From contig OX381720.1 of assembly GCA_947462335.1 (NCBI GenBank), positions 63,323,946 through 63,387,945 on the forward strand: 64,000 nt of DNA, read 5' to 3'. Every line of letters starts with the position of its first letter. The stretch's first letter is position 1. A program made the translations under genes and the position numbers. This document shows positions 24,201 to 38,900 of the stretch, piece by piece. The notes beneath the pieces were generated by a model. That model saw only the letters and a list, made by a program, of their open reading frames with translations. It ran no database searches and was not told where the DNA came from. The stretch is from Harmothoe impar. Lineage: Eukaryota; Annelida; Polychaeta; Phyllodocida; Polynoidae.

Positions 24201-25720
24201 TCCACCAACAATATATCGCTGTATGTATGCGCCTCTTCTTGTAACCTCTCGTGATACTTCTCATACATCGGCATCTTTCCCAGAACAAAGACTACCCTGA
24301 GGTCTGTGTGTCTGAATATCTTAGTGTTAGCCCAGGTGTTCCTTACCAGCTGACGGTGGCCGAAGTTGGTCATGGTGCTGAGGATGAAGGTCAATAGTCG
24401 CGGGGAGTTATCCGCACCGCAGGGTGGGGATGACAGGAGGTACATGATACAGTACCTCCTGAGGTAACACTGACTCATGCTGCCACTCACATCCCCCTGT
24501 GTGTAGTGGGGCAGGTTGGTGTCCCAGGTACTGAGGATGGTGAGCACTAGGGACACACCCAGAACTACCATGATGGTAACTCTCCTGCTGCTTCTTGTGA
24601 CTCTCAGACAGAGCTGGTACAGACATTGTAAGAGCATCTCACACTTGGGGTTGGGGCTGACTCAAGAAGCCATTCTACCTGGAATAAGATGAAATAGTAC
24701 AGAATTTAACAGGCTCATAGAGGGCAAACTGACGTGTGGTTTATTAATCATAACTGTTGTATATGATTAAATTCCAATGGACAGAGGATTGTATATGTTC
24801 AGATAATGAAGGTTTAGGCTAAATGACTCAGTTAGCAGTTACTCATATTGCCATACGCTGTCCAATACCTGTCTGAGTGCCCCTGCACAACCACATGGTG
24901 AGAGCTAAGACTACACCTATAGCTGCCAGAAAGTCACCTCTTATTCTGCTGAGTCTTGACCAGAGCTGATTCTAATGGTGTAAGAGCATCTCAAATATGA
25001 AGTTAATCCTGAATCTAGAAATCATTATTTCTAAAGTAAATGGAAATAGAGGAGAAATCACTTTGCACCTTTTAAAATGCAATCTGCATGATATTGTGTC
25101 AAAGTTGGTTCAATGTGGGCAGTTCAAATCTTGGCAGCCAAGGATATCAACATGATGTGTCCCATATGGTGGCCCCCTTAGGACCAGACCGGCCTGCCAT
25201 AGTAAAGTAAGACAAACCTACCTGCATCCAAATGATGAACCTTTCCGCTGATATTCTACTTAGATGCTCAATGCCATGTATGGGATTCTCGCACACAGTA
25301 TATGTCTAGTTAGCCTGTATAGGGCCGGCTACAGCATGGATGTGAGATGATTATAGTCCTGTACGTCTGTGGCAGGTGGTCAGTAAGAAGGACGGTCCTA
25401 TATAATCTGTGTATAGGATTAGTGTTTGTGTGTAGGACCCTGCTGTTAGATTATAGAGTAAAACCAGGCTTTAACCCTTTAAGTACAACAGGGTGCCATT
25501 ATGTGCATTTATATACATATACCGTATTCAACGTAATAAGCGCACTGTGCGCTTAAAAAATTATTCTGGACACCTTTTAGTAGTTAAGAGTTTAATTGGG
25601 GTAAAAAATTGAGATATTTTTGGTTATTTCTAGTTTAAAAATCGCCCAAATTCAGGGGGTGTGCGCTTATTAGGGGGTGTGCGCTTATTACGTCGAATAC
25701 GGTATATACATATATATATG

Positions 25721-25752
<32 letters not shown>

Positions 25753-26123
25753 TGTGTATTAACCCCATTGTATTAACCCCATAGAGTCAGCATAATTGCA
25801 GCACTAGGGAGTTGCTGGTCAAGGCTGCATTACTGTATCGTGAAGAAAACAGCAAAAATAAAACTGTATACTAAAACGTTTAGCAGCCGTTAAGAGTCAA
25901 AAGTGGCTTACGAGGCAAAACAAACCCAGCATGTCACTGGCAGGGGGCTAAATGTGGACTTGTTTTCTGACCATGCGCAGTGGTCTCTAATCCTCTCTCT
26001 CTCTGTTTGTCTCTGTCTCTCTATCTCTCACTCTCTCTCTCTGTCATTCTCTCTGTCTCTCTGTCTCTCTCACTCTTCCTCTCTCCCACTCCATATCCCT
26101 CTCTCCCTCGCTGTCTCTCTGTG

Positions 26124-26168
<45 letters not shown>

Positions 26169-26940
26169 GTCTCTCTCTACAATGGGATGCCTAGCCTGCT
26201 GGTGATGTCCAAGACCAGAGGAGTACTAGTTCACTTACATACCCCCACCCTACCCTCAGTCCCACACCAGGCGTATTACACCAAGTACAGTTATTGTAGA
26301 GTGTAAATACCACAATACTATAAGACTCCACCTGTACCTGTAGTGTTGTTGTACTGAGGGATTACGTACCCAGGGGGTTGCATGCATGACCAATGCAAGC
26401 CCCAGGCTGAGAAAAGGCTGAGAAAAGGTGACCCATACCATGGATGGATAATCAATGGGTACTAGTGTGGGGGGGGGGTACAAATTCTAAACCCCTCTTG
26501 ACAGTTGGAGAGGGGAAACAAATTTCAGGTTTTTTTTCAGTAGATTTTTGTGTGTGTTACTATGTGACAAAATGATATGAACACACACTGTATTGTATAC
26601 ATTGTCAGGGGGTGTAAAGAATGTCGCCCCTTCCAGGCACACCTCTGCAAAATTTGGGTTGTCGTGTCACAGGATTCTCTTTTGAAAGGAAAAAACAGTT
26701 TTTGCCCTCCCAACTCGAATTCATAAGGCATTCACTAGGTACTTGTTTGTGTAAATATTAACCCATATCTAACCTGTCTGTTTCTCTGTTCCTCTCCCAG
26801 GTAGGAGACTTCACGGGAGGCAGCCTCACTCTGAACAAGAACCAGCTGCGTATGTACGACGAGGCGCGGCGCCGCTCCCTCACCAACATCCCCGAGTCCC
26901 GCTGTCCTGCCTCTGGGTGCAGCTCCTGCCTGACAGGGGG
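21284..26940 (+). CDS. Receptor flytrap module 1 (C-terminal part only), exons 1-3 and start of exon 4
   Basis: Exons 21284-21438, 22240-22376, 22912-23181 and the first codons of 26801-28216 encode the end of an ANF-receptor fold. They include GILTVAPASRNIAEFEDHW, the NNPWYRNWYMTVNRC motif (equivalent to NPWFxExWxxxFxC of mGluRs), the helix around PAILSLYTYARAIKAAR, and FNDRTGVYQFNKVGDF. A linker with RCPASGCSSC closes the module. The exon 1 donor edge and exon 3 acceptor edge are tandemly duplicated. The N-terminal lobe is not in the window. Confidence 0.85.
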
Positions 26941-29900
26941 CGCCACTGTGCAGCGCCCGGTGCACCTCCCGGGGGACGTCCTCCTGGGGGGGCTCTTCTC
27001 GGTGCACCACACGGGGGCCACCCCCCTCACCTGTGGGGGGGTCAACACGCAGGACGGGGCAGAGCTCCTGGAGGCATTCTTCTACGGCCTGCAGAACGCT
27101 CGCAGCCTCAACCTGTGGCCGGGGAAGGTCAGCCTGGGAGGCATTGCCTTCGATGACTGCAGCAGCCCCCAGCTCGCCTCCAACACCCTCATTAACTTCC
27201 TCAACGGGGAGGATTTCGGCACGAACGCAGACGCAAAGCGGGTGTATGGGTACACGGCGGGTAACGATGATGCTATAACATTGGCGGTGGCCTCCCTCCT
27301 GTCCCCCATCCCCCTGCCACACATCGGCTACAAACCAGCCCCGGGCATCCTATCAGACAAGTCCATGTTCCCTAACTTTGCTGAGCTGCTGCCCGGTAAG
27401 TCGGACAGCCTCGGGGCGGTTACCCAGATCCTGAACCGGCTGGGCGTGTCCCACATGAGGGTGGTGCATGATGGGACAGAGGGGTCGGCTGAGGTGCTGC
27501 AAGGCTTCCAGACCATCGGTATGCCCGATAACGTCTGTGTGGGAGGAATCGGCTTCTCCGACCCAAACAACTACCAAGGTGCTCTTAACGACGTCTTCTC
27601 CAAACCTAACGCTAAGGTTCTCTACCTTAACGGAGACTTCAGCCACTTTGAGCAGTTCCTGGCTGCTCTGAACCGCTCCTCGGATGCTGCTGAGTACCTG
27701 GTCATCCCCTCCCCCTCGTTGAATGCTGAGGCCACCTTCAGCAACAAGAAGTACGGCTTCCGGACGCTGACGTGGATGGTGAAGACGCCGGTTATAGACG
27801 GGTGGCAGCAGTACCTGCGCTCCCTGACCCCTGAGCGGGAGTCTCAGAACCCGTGGTTGAAGGAGTGGTACCAGGCGGTGTACAACTGCTACCTGGACGT
27901 CAGCCACCAGCAGGGCTACCCCGACCGCTGCCGTAACACCGCCAACATGCCCCTGACCGCCGCCCCCGGCTACAGCCCCAGCCCCTACGCCCCCTACGTG
28001 GTGCTGGCTGTGGGCGCCCTCGCACGCTCCATAGACAGGACCCTACAGCAGTACTGTGGGGCCTCCTACACTACGGTGTGCTCCGGGTACGTCAACGCCG
28101 CCGACCGCGCCAAGACTGTCACCAAGTTCCTAATGGAGGATCCCTACCTGAACGGTGCAGTGGTCAATGGGTACGATGTGGTCTACATGAGGCCGGGGGC
28201 TGCAGCCTTCACTATGGTAAGCTACTGGCACATAGCACATTAAAGACTTAACCCTGCTGGGTTTCACACCACTTGGACCAGTTATATCAATGGGTTAAGG
28301 CAACTATGTCATTTAGGAAAAGGCTAATAACGGTTAATTGAAAATAAATAAATATTTTTATACCCATTATCAAATATCTGTGTACAATCTCAAATCTAAA
28401 TGACCCTTATCCTCCACAATGGCATATTCTTCATAGTCTTATGCTTTTTGAAATATTATGTAGTCTTTTATGATGATATTGAGTTTTAATCTGAGTCAAA
28501 TATAAAACTTAAAACACCTATATTTAATATTTAAGGAAAGGCAATTCATATCTGATGTTCGACAGTGATGTACCATACAGATCATGTTCTTAAATTCTTT
28601 AAATGCTCTTAGTCTAATTGACCATGATCATAACAGTGTGCACACCTTTTTCTCTAGATTGGAGACGTTCAGTATGAGAAGACCTCCGCAGGGCGTAATG
28701 CCAAACTGACCCTGAACACGGGAGCCCCAGAGTCTATTGGATCGCTGAGCTCGTCGTGCGGCTCGTTCTGCAAGGACTGCCTGTACATGTACGGCCAGCA
28801 GTCCTCCCTCTTCCTGCCCGGGGACGTCCTGCTGGCCAGCCTGGTGGACGTGCACCACACCGGGCCCCAGCCCTACTCCTGTGGGGACTACCGCACCCAG
28901 GACGGCTTCCAGTACACCGAGGCCTTCAGGTGGGTAGTGTGTGAAGCCCTTATAATAGACTTAGTTCTAGTAAAGGAGAGTGTCCCTTTAGTGGTTAATG
29001 CAAGGTTAGGGTTACTGCTTTATTACTGACTTCTGGCCTGGAGCTCTGACTGAGGGAAATACTCATGTGGGGAGTACTGCACCCAAGGCTTCCAGGAAGG
29101 TACACTACATCAGTAAGTAAATCAAATATACTTAAAGGTACACTTTAAGCAAATGTCCCTTAAATGCTGTTATGAGCCCTATTCCTGTGGGGAGAGGTAG
29201 GTAGGATAAAGATAATTGATTATAAACAAGAATTGCGGTTGTTGCCGCGTAAAAAAATGCCTCAGGCATTTTTATACGCGGCAACAACCGCAATTCTTGC
29301 ATTTGAAGGAACATAATGTCTACATGGTTGGTATATATTTGTAAGGGACCCATTCAAGACACCATATAAACAGGGTGAAAGATGATATAACTGACAGATG
29401 TGACACAACAGTGGAAAACATGCCTTTACAGGGATTTAGTGTAATATACTAGGTGGCCACCAGTGCAGCAGCACTAATAGAACCATTGAATTCCTTTGGT
29501 CCATGTTAGGGGGGGGGTAGGTAGGATTATAATCAACCTCAGGAGCATGGAAATGTGTGTTGCTAGGCAGATAAACAATTAGAATAGCTGTTGCTAGGCA
29601 GCCAGCTGTCTTAGCAACAAACCAATAAAACCATTGACTTCCTCAGGTCCATGTTAGGGGGGGGGGGGGTAGGTAGGATTATAATCAACCTCAGGAGCAT
29701 GGAAATGGGTGTTGCTAGGCAGATAAACAATTGGAATAGCTGTTGCTAGGCAACTAGCTGTCCTAGCAACAAACTAATAGAACAATTGAATTCCTTGGGT
29801 CCATGTTTGGGGGGGTAGGTTCAGTAATAATCAACCTCAGGAACATGGAAATGGGTGTTGCTAGGCAGATAAACAATTAGAATAGCTGTTGCTAGGCTAC

Positions 29901-32900
29901 CAGCTGTCTTAGCAACAAACCCATAGAACCATTGAATTCCTTGGGTCCATGTTAGGGGGGGTAGGTAGGATTATAATCAACCCCAGGAGCGTAGAAAAGG
30001 GTGTTGCTAGGCAGATAAACAATTAGAATAGCTGTTGCTAGGCAACCAACTGTCTTAGCAACAAACTAATAGAACCATTGAATTCCTTGGGTCCATTTTA
30101 GGGGGGTAGGTATGATAATAATCAACCTCAGGAGCATGGAAATGGGTGTTGCTAGGCAGATAAACAATTAGAATAGCTGTTGCTAGGCAACCAGCTGTCT
30201 TAGCAACAAACCAATAGAACCATTGAATTCCTTGGTTTCATGTTAGGGGGGTAGGTAGGATTATAATCAACCTCAGGAGCATTGAAATGGGTGTTGCTAG
30301 GCAGATAAACAATTAGAATAGCTGTTGCTAGGCAACCAGCTGTTTTAGCAACAAACCAATAGAACCATTGAATTCCTTGGGTCCATGTTAGGGGGTATAG
30401 GTATGCTTATGATCAACCTCAGGATCGAAGGTTGATTAATATTAATTTTATTCATATATGCATAAATTTGTGTTGTGACACCTTAAAACAAAATGGCGGC
30501 ACCCCTTAAAACAAAATGGCGGCACCCGTACTGACTTCCTGTCAAATGAAAACAATATAATGCCTCAACCTGGTAGTTTGCAAGCTCACCACCAGGGCCC
30601 CTCCGGGGCCTTTCGGCCTTAAAAATTCTAGGTCTGGGCAGGTGGGTATTTCCCCAGGTTCCTTCTTATCCCTTTCATTCCGCTGGTTACAGCTACATAC
30701 TATATATAGGCATCTAGCTGGATGCATTATCAACCGGTCAGATAACACCCTGCATTCACTGCAGAATTGTTAAGGTGCATTATGTTACAGCTTGTACCCA
30801 TGTGACCGCTGTTATCAGTGCTTATCTCACCAGTTACAAGCTTAAGTAATGGATGCACCCACAGGACGTCCAGGTTGACCCCTATAGCAGACTATGGTTA
30901 GAATGCACTCATTAGAATGAAGAATGACATAGAAACAGATTGTGTTTATAACATTGAAAGGTGGAAATGTTGGTACCCCTCCAGCGGCAGTCGAAGTGGA
31001 GCCGGGAAAGGTATACAGCCCTATATATAGGTGCGCCGGGGCTTAACACAGCTGCATATTTAAACAGAGTAGTCAGCCCCACCTCAAACTCTATAACATG
31101 TTGTAATAAGCCCCATCCTCAAAATCATCCCTAGGTAACTACATGTGTGTATGTGCTATATTGCAGGTATGCCATTAACAAGGTGAATGCCCGCACGGCG
31201 CCCGTCAACCTGCGTGACGTGAAGCTGGGGGGTCTGGTGCTGGACACGTGTTCTGACGACCTCCGGGCGGCAAACCTCGCCTCGTCTGTCTACGCCGGAG
31301 CCTTCATGCCACTTGATGAACAAGGCAACCCTGTGGATGTCAGCAAGATTAAGGGTTGGTGTTTGTTCTATATGGATCATGAAAGAAGTGGTTTAGGTCA
31401 ATCTATTACTGGCTACAGACATTTAATTCACCTCCAGGGGAAAATGAGAGAATTCTGATTTCACGGAACAAAAGATATTTCACCTTGATGTAATGATGCA
31501 TGTCTACTTGCCAGTGCTGCATTCAACCATCACACCAGCCTACAGGTTGGAAACATATACAGTTCTTACCGGATTAAAGGAACTATACAGTTCTTACCGG
31601 ATTAAAGCAGTATATTATTAGCTCTGCCATAGCGTACCAATGCGGGTAATAAAAAGGGCCCTCCAAAAGCCAGGATTTTGCCTTTGCATTGGAAACAGTA
31701 CGCTATGGCAGGGTCCATCCAGAAAGTACCGGCAGTCCTAAGGATAAACCATACATTCCTTGTGGATAATGTAACTATGCCATTTAAAAGGTTTTTAATG
31801 CTTCATTGTCCATAAGTAATGACCCTGTATGCTTACAATGTATAACATACATGTCTTACCGTGGCATATCAAAGTTGTGTTTCAAATACAATCATTATTC
31901 AATACCATAAAATGCATGAGAAGGTTGCCAATTCAGACCTTTTAACTTATGCTATGATGTACTTGCAGGTTGGTTGATGCCGGGCAGTGACAGCACTAAG
32001 CGGGTGGCCTCCATCCTGGGGCGTCTGGGTGTGGCGGCCATGAGTCCTAGTGCCAGTAGTGTGGATCTCAGTGACCGGGACGCCTACCCCACCTTCTACA
32101 GGACCGTGCCGAGTGACGACAAACAGACGCGCAGCATGGCCGCCCTGGTGGACTACCTCAAGTGGAGCTACGTGCAGACCGTCAACGAGCCCAGCACCTA
32201 CGGCAGGACCGGCGTCCAGGCACTCAGGGACACACTGAAGAGGAACGCTAAGTGCTCCATCGGCAACTACGAGTGGATCACTGATGGTGAGTTAATTAGA
32301 ATGAAGTTTTATTGAGAATAATGGGTATTATAAAGAGAAAAGATTACTAACAGAGTTTACATTGAGTATTCCATCATAGGTTAGCTTCACTAAGGAACAT
32401 ACCTTTGCAAGTCAATGCTCAAAAGGGGAGCCTTTTTAGCTTGGAGCATATTTTGAATTATGGGCATTTAAAGGGAATTTAACTCTAAATGAGACTGTAC
32501 GTGATACCAAAAGTGTTGCTGCTTATAATACGATGAATGTCTCTTAGACACTATTCCCCAACTAATATGAGTAACAGCATTTCTTCTCTTGTAGGTACTG
32601 CTGATGAGATTGTTGCTAAGTTGCTGGCCTCTTCTACCTCGGTGGTGGTTCTGTTTGGAGGACAGAACATGACCAACCAGCTGCTAGATGCCAAGCTGCG
32701 GGCGGGCCGGGTGGCAGATAAGCTGGTCTTCATAACGAGCGAGCGTGTCCAGGACATGGCGTCTGCTGTTAACACGATAGCGTTTGGTGTAGACACGCCC
32801 ACCGTGCAGGAGTTCAACACCTACCTGGCCAGCCTGGTACCAGGTACTGAGAGGACCAACCCATGGTTCAATGATGTCTACCAGGTAAGAACCTGCAGTA

Positions 32901-35900
32901 TTAGCTAAATACTACATGGGACAACATGATTTACTATTAGACACTATTTGGCGTGGGATTGTAGAGGTTTAAGGCTAAATAAAATAATTTGATTTGTTTT
33001 AATTCCAACCTATAAATGCAGCATAGTGCTTTGATGACATGTGCTTTTTGTTTTGTGGCAGAGTAAGACACCCATCTTGCATCATGGTATTAGTGCACTT
33101 TAAACTAAGAGTCAATTGCTGACGCAAATTCGCTTGATTAAAACAGGTATGATTTTGACAACGGTCTTCAGGGTATAGATATACCCAGTTGGCACAGAAC
33201 ATTGAATCACCATTAGTAACTGGTTGTCAATGTTGATTCAATGTTGATTAAATTTTGAACTGTAACTTGTGCCTGCTGGGTACATAGTGAACAAAATGAT
33301 TATTAGAATGTTATGTCCTCGCAGTAACTCACTTTATATACCTTTCCCGTCCCCAACAGACGGTGTACAAGTGTAACCTCCCCGGCAGCTCCCAGTACCC
33401 GGTGCCCTGCATGGACGTATCTAACCGGCCGCTGACCAGCTCCCCCGGCTACCAACAGGACGTCCGCGTGCTGACCACCATCAACGCTGTGTACGCCCTG
33501 GTACAGGCCATAGACAAGGCGCTGGTGGAGCGCTGTGGGGCCGGCTATACTACCGTGTGTAAGGAGTTTATGGCAGCTGGAGACACTATGCAGCTCATAG
33601 TTAACAAGATGGAGGAGGTAAGTCTATGTATAGTACATGTTTATAGATATAGTACATGACAAGGCGCTGGTGGAGCGCTGTGGGGCCGGCTATACTACCG
33701 TGTGTAAGGAGTTCATGGCAGCCGGGGATACCATGAGGCTTATAGTTAACAAGATGGAGGAAGTAAGTAGAGAAGTCGAGGAGAGTCACTGAATATGAAA
33801 AAATAATTTGAAAAATACCATTGATGACTGTCTGCAACGAGTTGATACACTATGCAGCTTATAGTCAATACGCTAGATGAGGTAGGTCTATGTATAATAC
33901 ATGCAGCTTATACTTAACAAGTTAGAGGAGGTAAGTAAAAGAGCTGAGGAGGGTCACCAAAATTGAAAAAGAACTGAAAAAAAACTATTTTGTCAAATTT
34001 TCCAAAAATGACAAAAGACAGTTTTAACACTTTTTATTCTTTTTTTGGTGACCCTCCTCGGCTTCCATTGATAAGTCTTTATATATGTGATTGTATGTAT
34101 GTAGTTCATGACACCAGGCAGCTTATAATGAACAGGAGATTTTTTTTTGTGCTGTAAATGTCTTTGCAAATTTCAAAAATTATGAAATGTAAAATAACAT
34201 GTATACTGCAAATAATTATCCAATATAATTATACAATTACCATATTTCAAAATCTCTGTATTTTTTTACCAGATCTGTGAAAATCTATACACTCTAAAAT
34301 ATCTACAATTATAGTATGTATAGTCCATTTTAATTTGTGCCATTTATGTTAAACCTTTAAGGGTCATTTAGTGCCATTAAGTATCATGTACTTGGTTGCT
34401 ATGGGGCATAAATACAGCTTTTTGAGTTCCTTGTCAAGGCTACATTCACGCATCATAGCCACAAAAGTCAAAGCACATAAAGCCTTTACAGATTATCTCT
34501 GTCAAAGGATATATGCCTGTTCTCAATGTCTATTATTGCAATTAAATCTATTATTTATGTGCAGTTTCTCAAACATTTTACATCCAATCTGAGCAATATA
34601 CCACCATTCTAATGTCCCCCACCCAGGTCTCATTCCGTGACTCGTCGGGTGAGGACGTGCAGTTTGTGGACGGGCAGCATGACCGGGGGTATGCGGTGTA
34701 CAAGTACGGGTCGGGCGGGGACTCTATCCGTATCGGGGAGTACAAGGCGGGGGTGCTGCGGGTGACAGACTCGTCCCTACAGGACGCCTACACCACGGTG
34801 ACCTCCTCCTGCCCCGGGGCCTGCCTGCAGTGTCAGTACCAGCAGCAGCAGGACCAGCAGTTCACCGCCATGCAGGGCGATGTCTACTTCGCAGGTACAG
34901 AGCACCCTAAACTTGTGTATATGAAACCTGTAAGAGTTCCTAGTTCTTGATTAAAGATGAAACCGAAGCTCTAGTGTCTAGTATTTTGATCCGAAGTTAT
35001 AGTCACTGCATTATGACCTTTCCATGACATTCATTTGACAATTTCTTGGTCCTAGTTTATAAAAAGATGTAAGGACAATTATTTTGATCCTCAGTGATTG
35101 TTGACTTTATGCTTTGCTTTTATCATGATTAAAATACACATGAAACAAGGTACTTATTAAGTTAATAGCCTTTTCTGTAGATTTTTCAAGTTACTTGCAG
35201 CCAGCTTACAACAAACGTCACATACACTGCATTAATCTGGGCAGTTAAGATTTGATAAAAAGGCACACTCTAAGCATATCTAATTGAAGTAAATACCACT
35301 TAAGGCAGTATTCCACTGACGGAATCAGCAGGCAGTCTGTCTGTCAGACGAGATTCTCCCATTAGTTTAAATTATAGACCGTTATTGGATGACGAAATCT
35401 TGGCTAAGGTGGAATACATGCTGTAGAACCTCTTAAGTGTCATTATGACATTTTCATCACATTTGTATAAACTTAGAGTCGCTTAAAGAGTGACTTTAAG
35501 TAATGACTTATCTAAAACCAGCTTAAAACAAATAACATGGATTTTACATACAAAAATATTGGTAAATTTTTCATTGTGAACAATTGTTCCATTCTGTCCT
35601 TTTCTCCCCTAGGCCTGTTTGACGTGCATGCGGCAGGCAAGTCTCCCTTCTCCTGTGGCGACATTAACATCGAGCAGGGCTGGCAGCTCGTGGAGGCGTT
35701 TAACTTTGCCATTGGCCGGGTCAACAACAAGACGGGGATGTTTAACAACCTGCTGTCTGGGGTGAAGATAGGCGGGGTGGGACTGGACACTTGCAGCTCT
35801 CCTCACAGGGCCTCCAACCTGGTAGCAAACATACAGAGTGGACTCCTGCCACTCATGGTGAGTTATACATGTATATATATAGCAGTTCTAACAGGACCTC

Positions 35901-38900
35901 CAACCTGGTAGCAAACATACAGAGTGGACTCCTGCCACTCATGGTGAGTTATACATGTATATACATTATGTAGCAACCTGGTAGCCACATACAGAGTGGA
36001 CTCCTGCCACTCATGGTAAGTTATACATGTATATACATGTATATACATTATGTAGCAGTTCTAACAGGGCCTCCAACCTGGTAGCCACATACAGAGTGGA
36101 CTCCTGCCACTCATGGTGAGTTATACATGTATATACATTATGTAGCAACCTGGTAGCCACATACAGAGTGGACTCCTGCCACTCATGGTGAGTTATACAT
36201 GTATATACATTATGTAGCAACCTGGTAGCCACATACAGAGTGGACTCCTGCCACTCATGGTGAGTTATACATGTATATACATTATGTAGCAGTTCTAACA
36301 GGACCTCCAACCTGGTAGCCACATACAGAGTGGACTCCTGCCACTCATGGTGAGTTATACATGTATATACATTATGTAGCAACCTGGTAGCCACATACAG
36401 AGTGGGCTCCTGCCACTCATGGTGAGTTATACATGTATATACATTATGTAGCAACCTGGTAGCCACATACAGAGTGGACTCCTGCCACTCATGGTAAGTT
36501 ATACATGTATATACATGTATATACATTATGTAGCAGTTCTAACAGGGCCTCCAACCTGGTAGCCACATACAGAGTGGACTCCTGCCACTCATGGTGAGTT
36601 ATACATGTATATACATTATGTAGCAACCTGGTAGCCACATACAGAGTGGACTCCTGCCACTCATGGTGAGTTATACATGTATATACATTATGTAGCAGTT
36701 CTAACAGGACCTCCAACCTGGTAGCCACATACAGAGTGGACTCCTGCCACTCATGGTGAGTTATACATGTATATACATTATGTAGCAGTTCTAACAGGAC
36801 CTCCAACCTGGTAGCCAACATACAGAGTGGACTCCTGCCTCTCATGGTGAGTTATCAGGTGGAGGACTAGTATAGGAGAACAGGATGGCCTGCATTAACA
36901 GGCAGCCTGGACTTTCAGGTCGCCCAGCCTGGACTTTCAGGCCGCCCCTATACACTCTCCAATCACAGCAGGCTGATGTACCATGCAGCAGCCTGGTATA
37001 GCAGGATGCAGCTCAGGCTTTGACACCTTCTCCAACCAGAGACTATGCTACATGTGTGTCACATTAGATAAAATACTGATTTGAACTCATAATAACTCAG
37101 AAATGCAATGGACCATGCACATAATGCATCTAAAAGGTTGGTAGCTGTTATACTCATCTATATACTAGATAGGTGTAAATATTTCGCAAATATAATATGA
37201 AAATCGCAAATATGGTTATATAAAAGCTGTAGTAAGATTACAGTGGTGTACTAAAACGGCCCATAATACAGGGCTGAGCGACCTGTAAAACCAGCCTTGG
37301 TGGGTTATCCAGTCTGTATTGTTAATCCGGGCAGTCTTCCACCTGGTTATACACGTAGGACACATTATGTAGCAGTTCTAACAGGGCCTCCAACCTGGTA
37401 GCAAACATACAGAGTGGGCTCCTGCCACTCATGGTGAGTTATACATGTAGGACACATTATGTTTCGGTTCTAACAGGACCTCCAACCTGGTAGCCAACAT
37501 ACGGAGTGGACTCCTGCCACTCATGGTGAGTTATACATGTATATACATTATGTAGCAGTTCTAACAGGGCCTCCAACCTGGTAGCAAACATACAGAGTGG
37601 GCTCCTGCCACTCATGGTGAGTTATACATGTATATACATTATGTAGCAACCTGGTAGCCACATACAGAGTGGACTCCTCCCTCTCATGGTGAGTTATACA
37701 TGTATATACATTATGTAGCAACCTGGTAGCCACATACAGAGTGGACTCCTGCCACTCATGGTGAGTTATACATGTATATACATTATGTAGCAACCTGGTA
37801 GCCACATACAGAGTGGGCTCCTGCCTCTCATGGTGAGTTATACATGTATATACATTATGTAGCAGTTCTAACAGGACCTCCAACCTGGTAGCCACATACA
37901 GAGTGGACTCCTGCCACTCATGGTGAGTTATACATGTATATACATTATGTAGCAGTTCTAACAGGACCTCCAACCTGGTAGCCAACATACAGAGTGGACT
38001 CCTGCCTCTCATGGTGAGTTATACATGTATATACATTATGTAGCAACCTGGTAGCCACATACAGAGTGGACTCCTGCCACTCATGGTGAGTTATACATGT
38101 ATATACATGTAGGACACATTATGTAGCAGTTCTAACAGGACCTCCAACCTGGTAGCCACATACAGAGTGGACTCCTCCCTCTCATGGTGAGTTATACATG
38201 TATATACATTATGTAGCAGTTCTAACAGGGCCTCCAACCTGGTAGCCACATACAGAGTGGACTCCTGCCACTCATGGTGAGTTATACATGTATTACAGAT
38301 CATGTAGTAGTTCTAACAGGGCCTCCAACCTGGTATACAAGAGTAGTTTGTCACACATGATGTAGCCTTAACTCTGACAGGGCTTATAGTCAATATACAG
38401 TGTGCTTTATTACCTCTTATAGTGAGTAACAAGTTTATTACTCAAATTACCTTGACTGGGAATATGGGCCTTATTATCAGTATAAATATCACCTGTTATC
38501 TCCGTCAAGGTTACAGATATACATTGCATTAATCAGTAGCTGATGTTGTTCAGAATAATAATGCCAACACTGAGAAGAATAACCAGTTCCTAAGTGAGTA
38601 TTACTTGTAATAGTATGTACTAAAAGAGCAAGTGACCATACTGTCCTGTTTCAGATGGACAAGATGCCTATTTACCCTGAGCGTATAGAAGTGTACATTG
38701 GTGCGTATTAACCATACTGCCCTGTTTCAGATGGACAAGTCACGTATTAACCCTGAGCGTATAGACGTGTACATCGGTGCGTATGACAGTGACACGTCGG
38801 CGGCGGTGGCAGACTTCCTGAACCTGGTGGGGATCCCCCAGCTGTCCTACGGCGCCACCTCTACAGCCTTCAAGGACACCACCAAGTACCCCAACTTCCT

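Larger units (their letters stand above)
24640..26800. other. Rest of receptor intron 3, upstream of the nested gene
   Basis: It contains the GT31 gene's likely promoter and 5' UTR side (24640-25300, no recognisable TATA placement), a TIR element (25521-25703), an AT microsatellite (25705-25756), a CT/CTGT microsatellite (25988-26180) and otherwise unique intron. A GAGAATGC-type motif was not seen. An exon-like signal appears only at 26801. Confidence 0.5.

Noticed and set aside
25903..26306. Leu/Ser-rich open frames
   Set aside because: They are translations of a CT microsatellite.
26735..27907. Several antisense or out-of-frame open stretches over receptor exon 4
   Set aside because: They arise from the GC-rich long exon. 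The + strand frame has the domain motifs and splice sites.
29440..30420. Integrated viral sequence
   Set aside because: No coding capacity or viral motifs. It is the same non-coding tandem element as at position 1.
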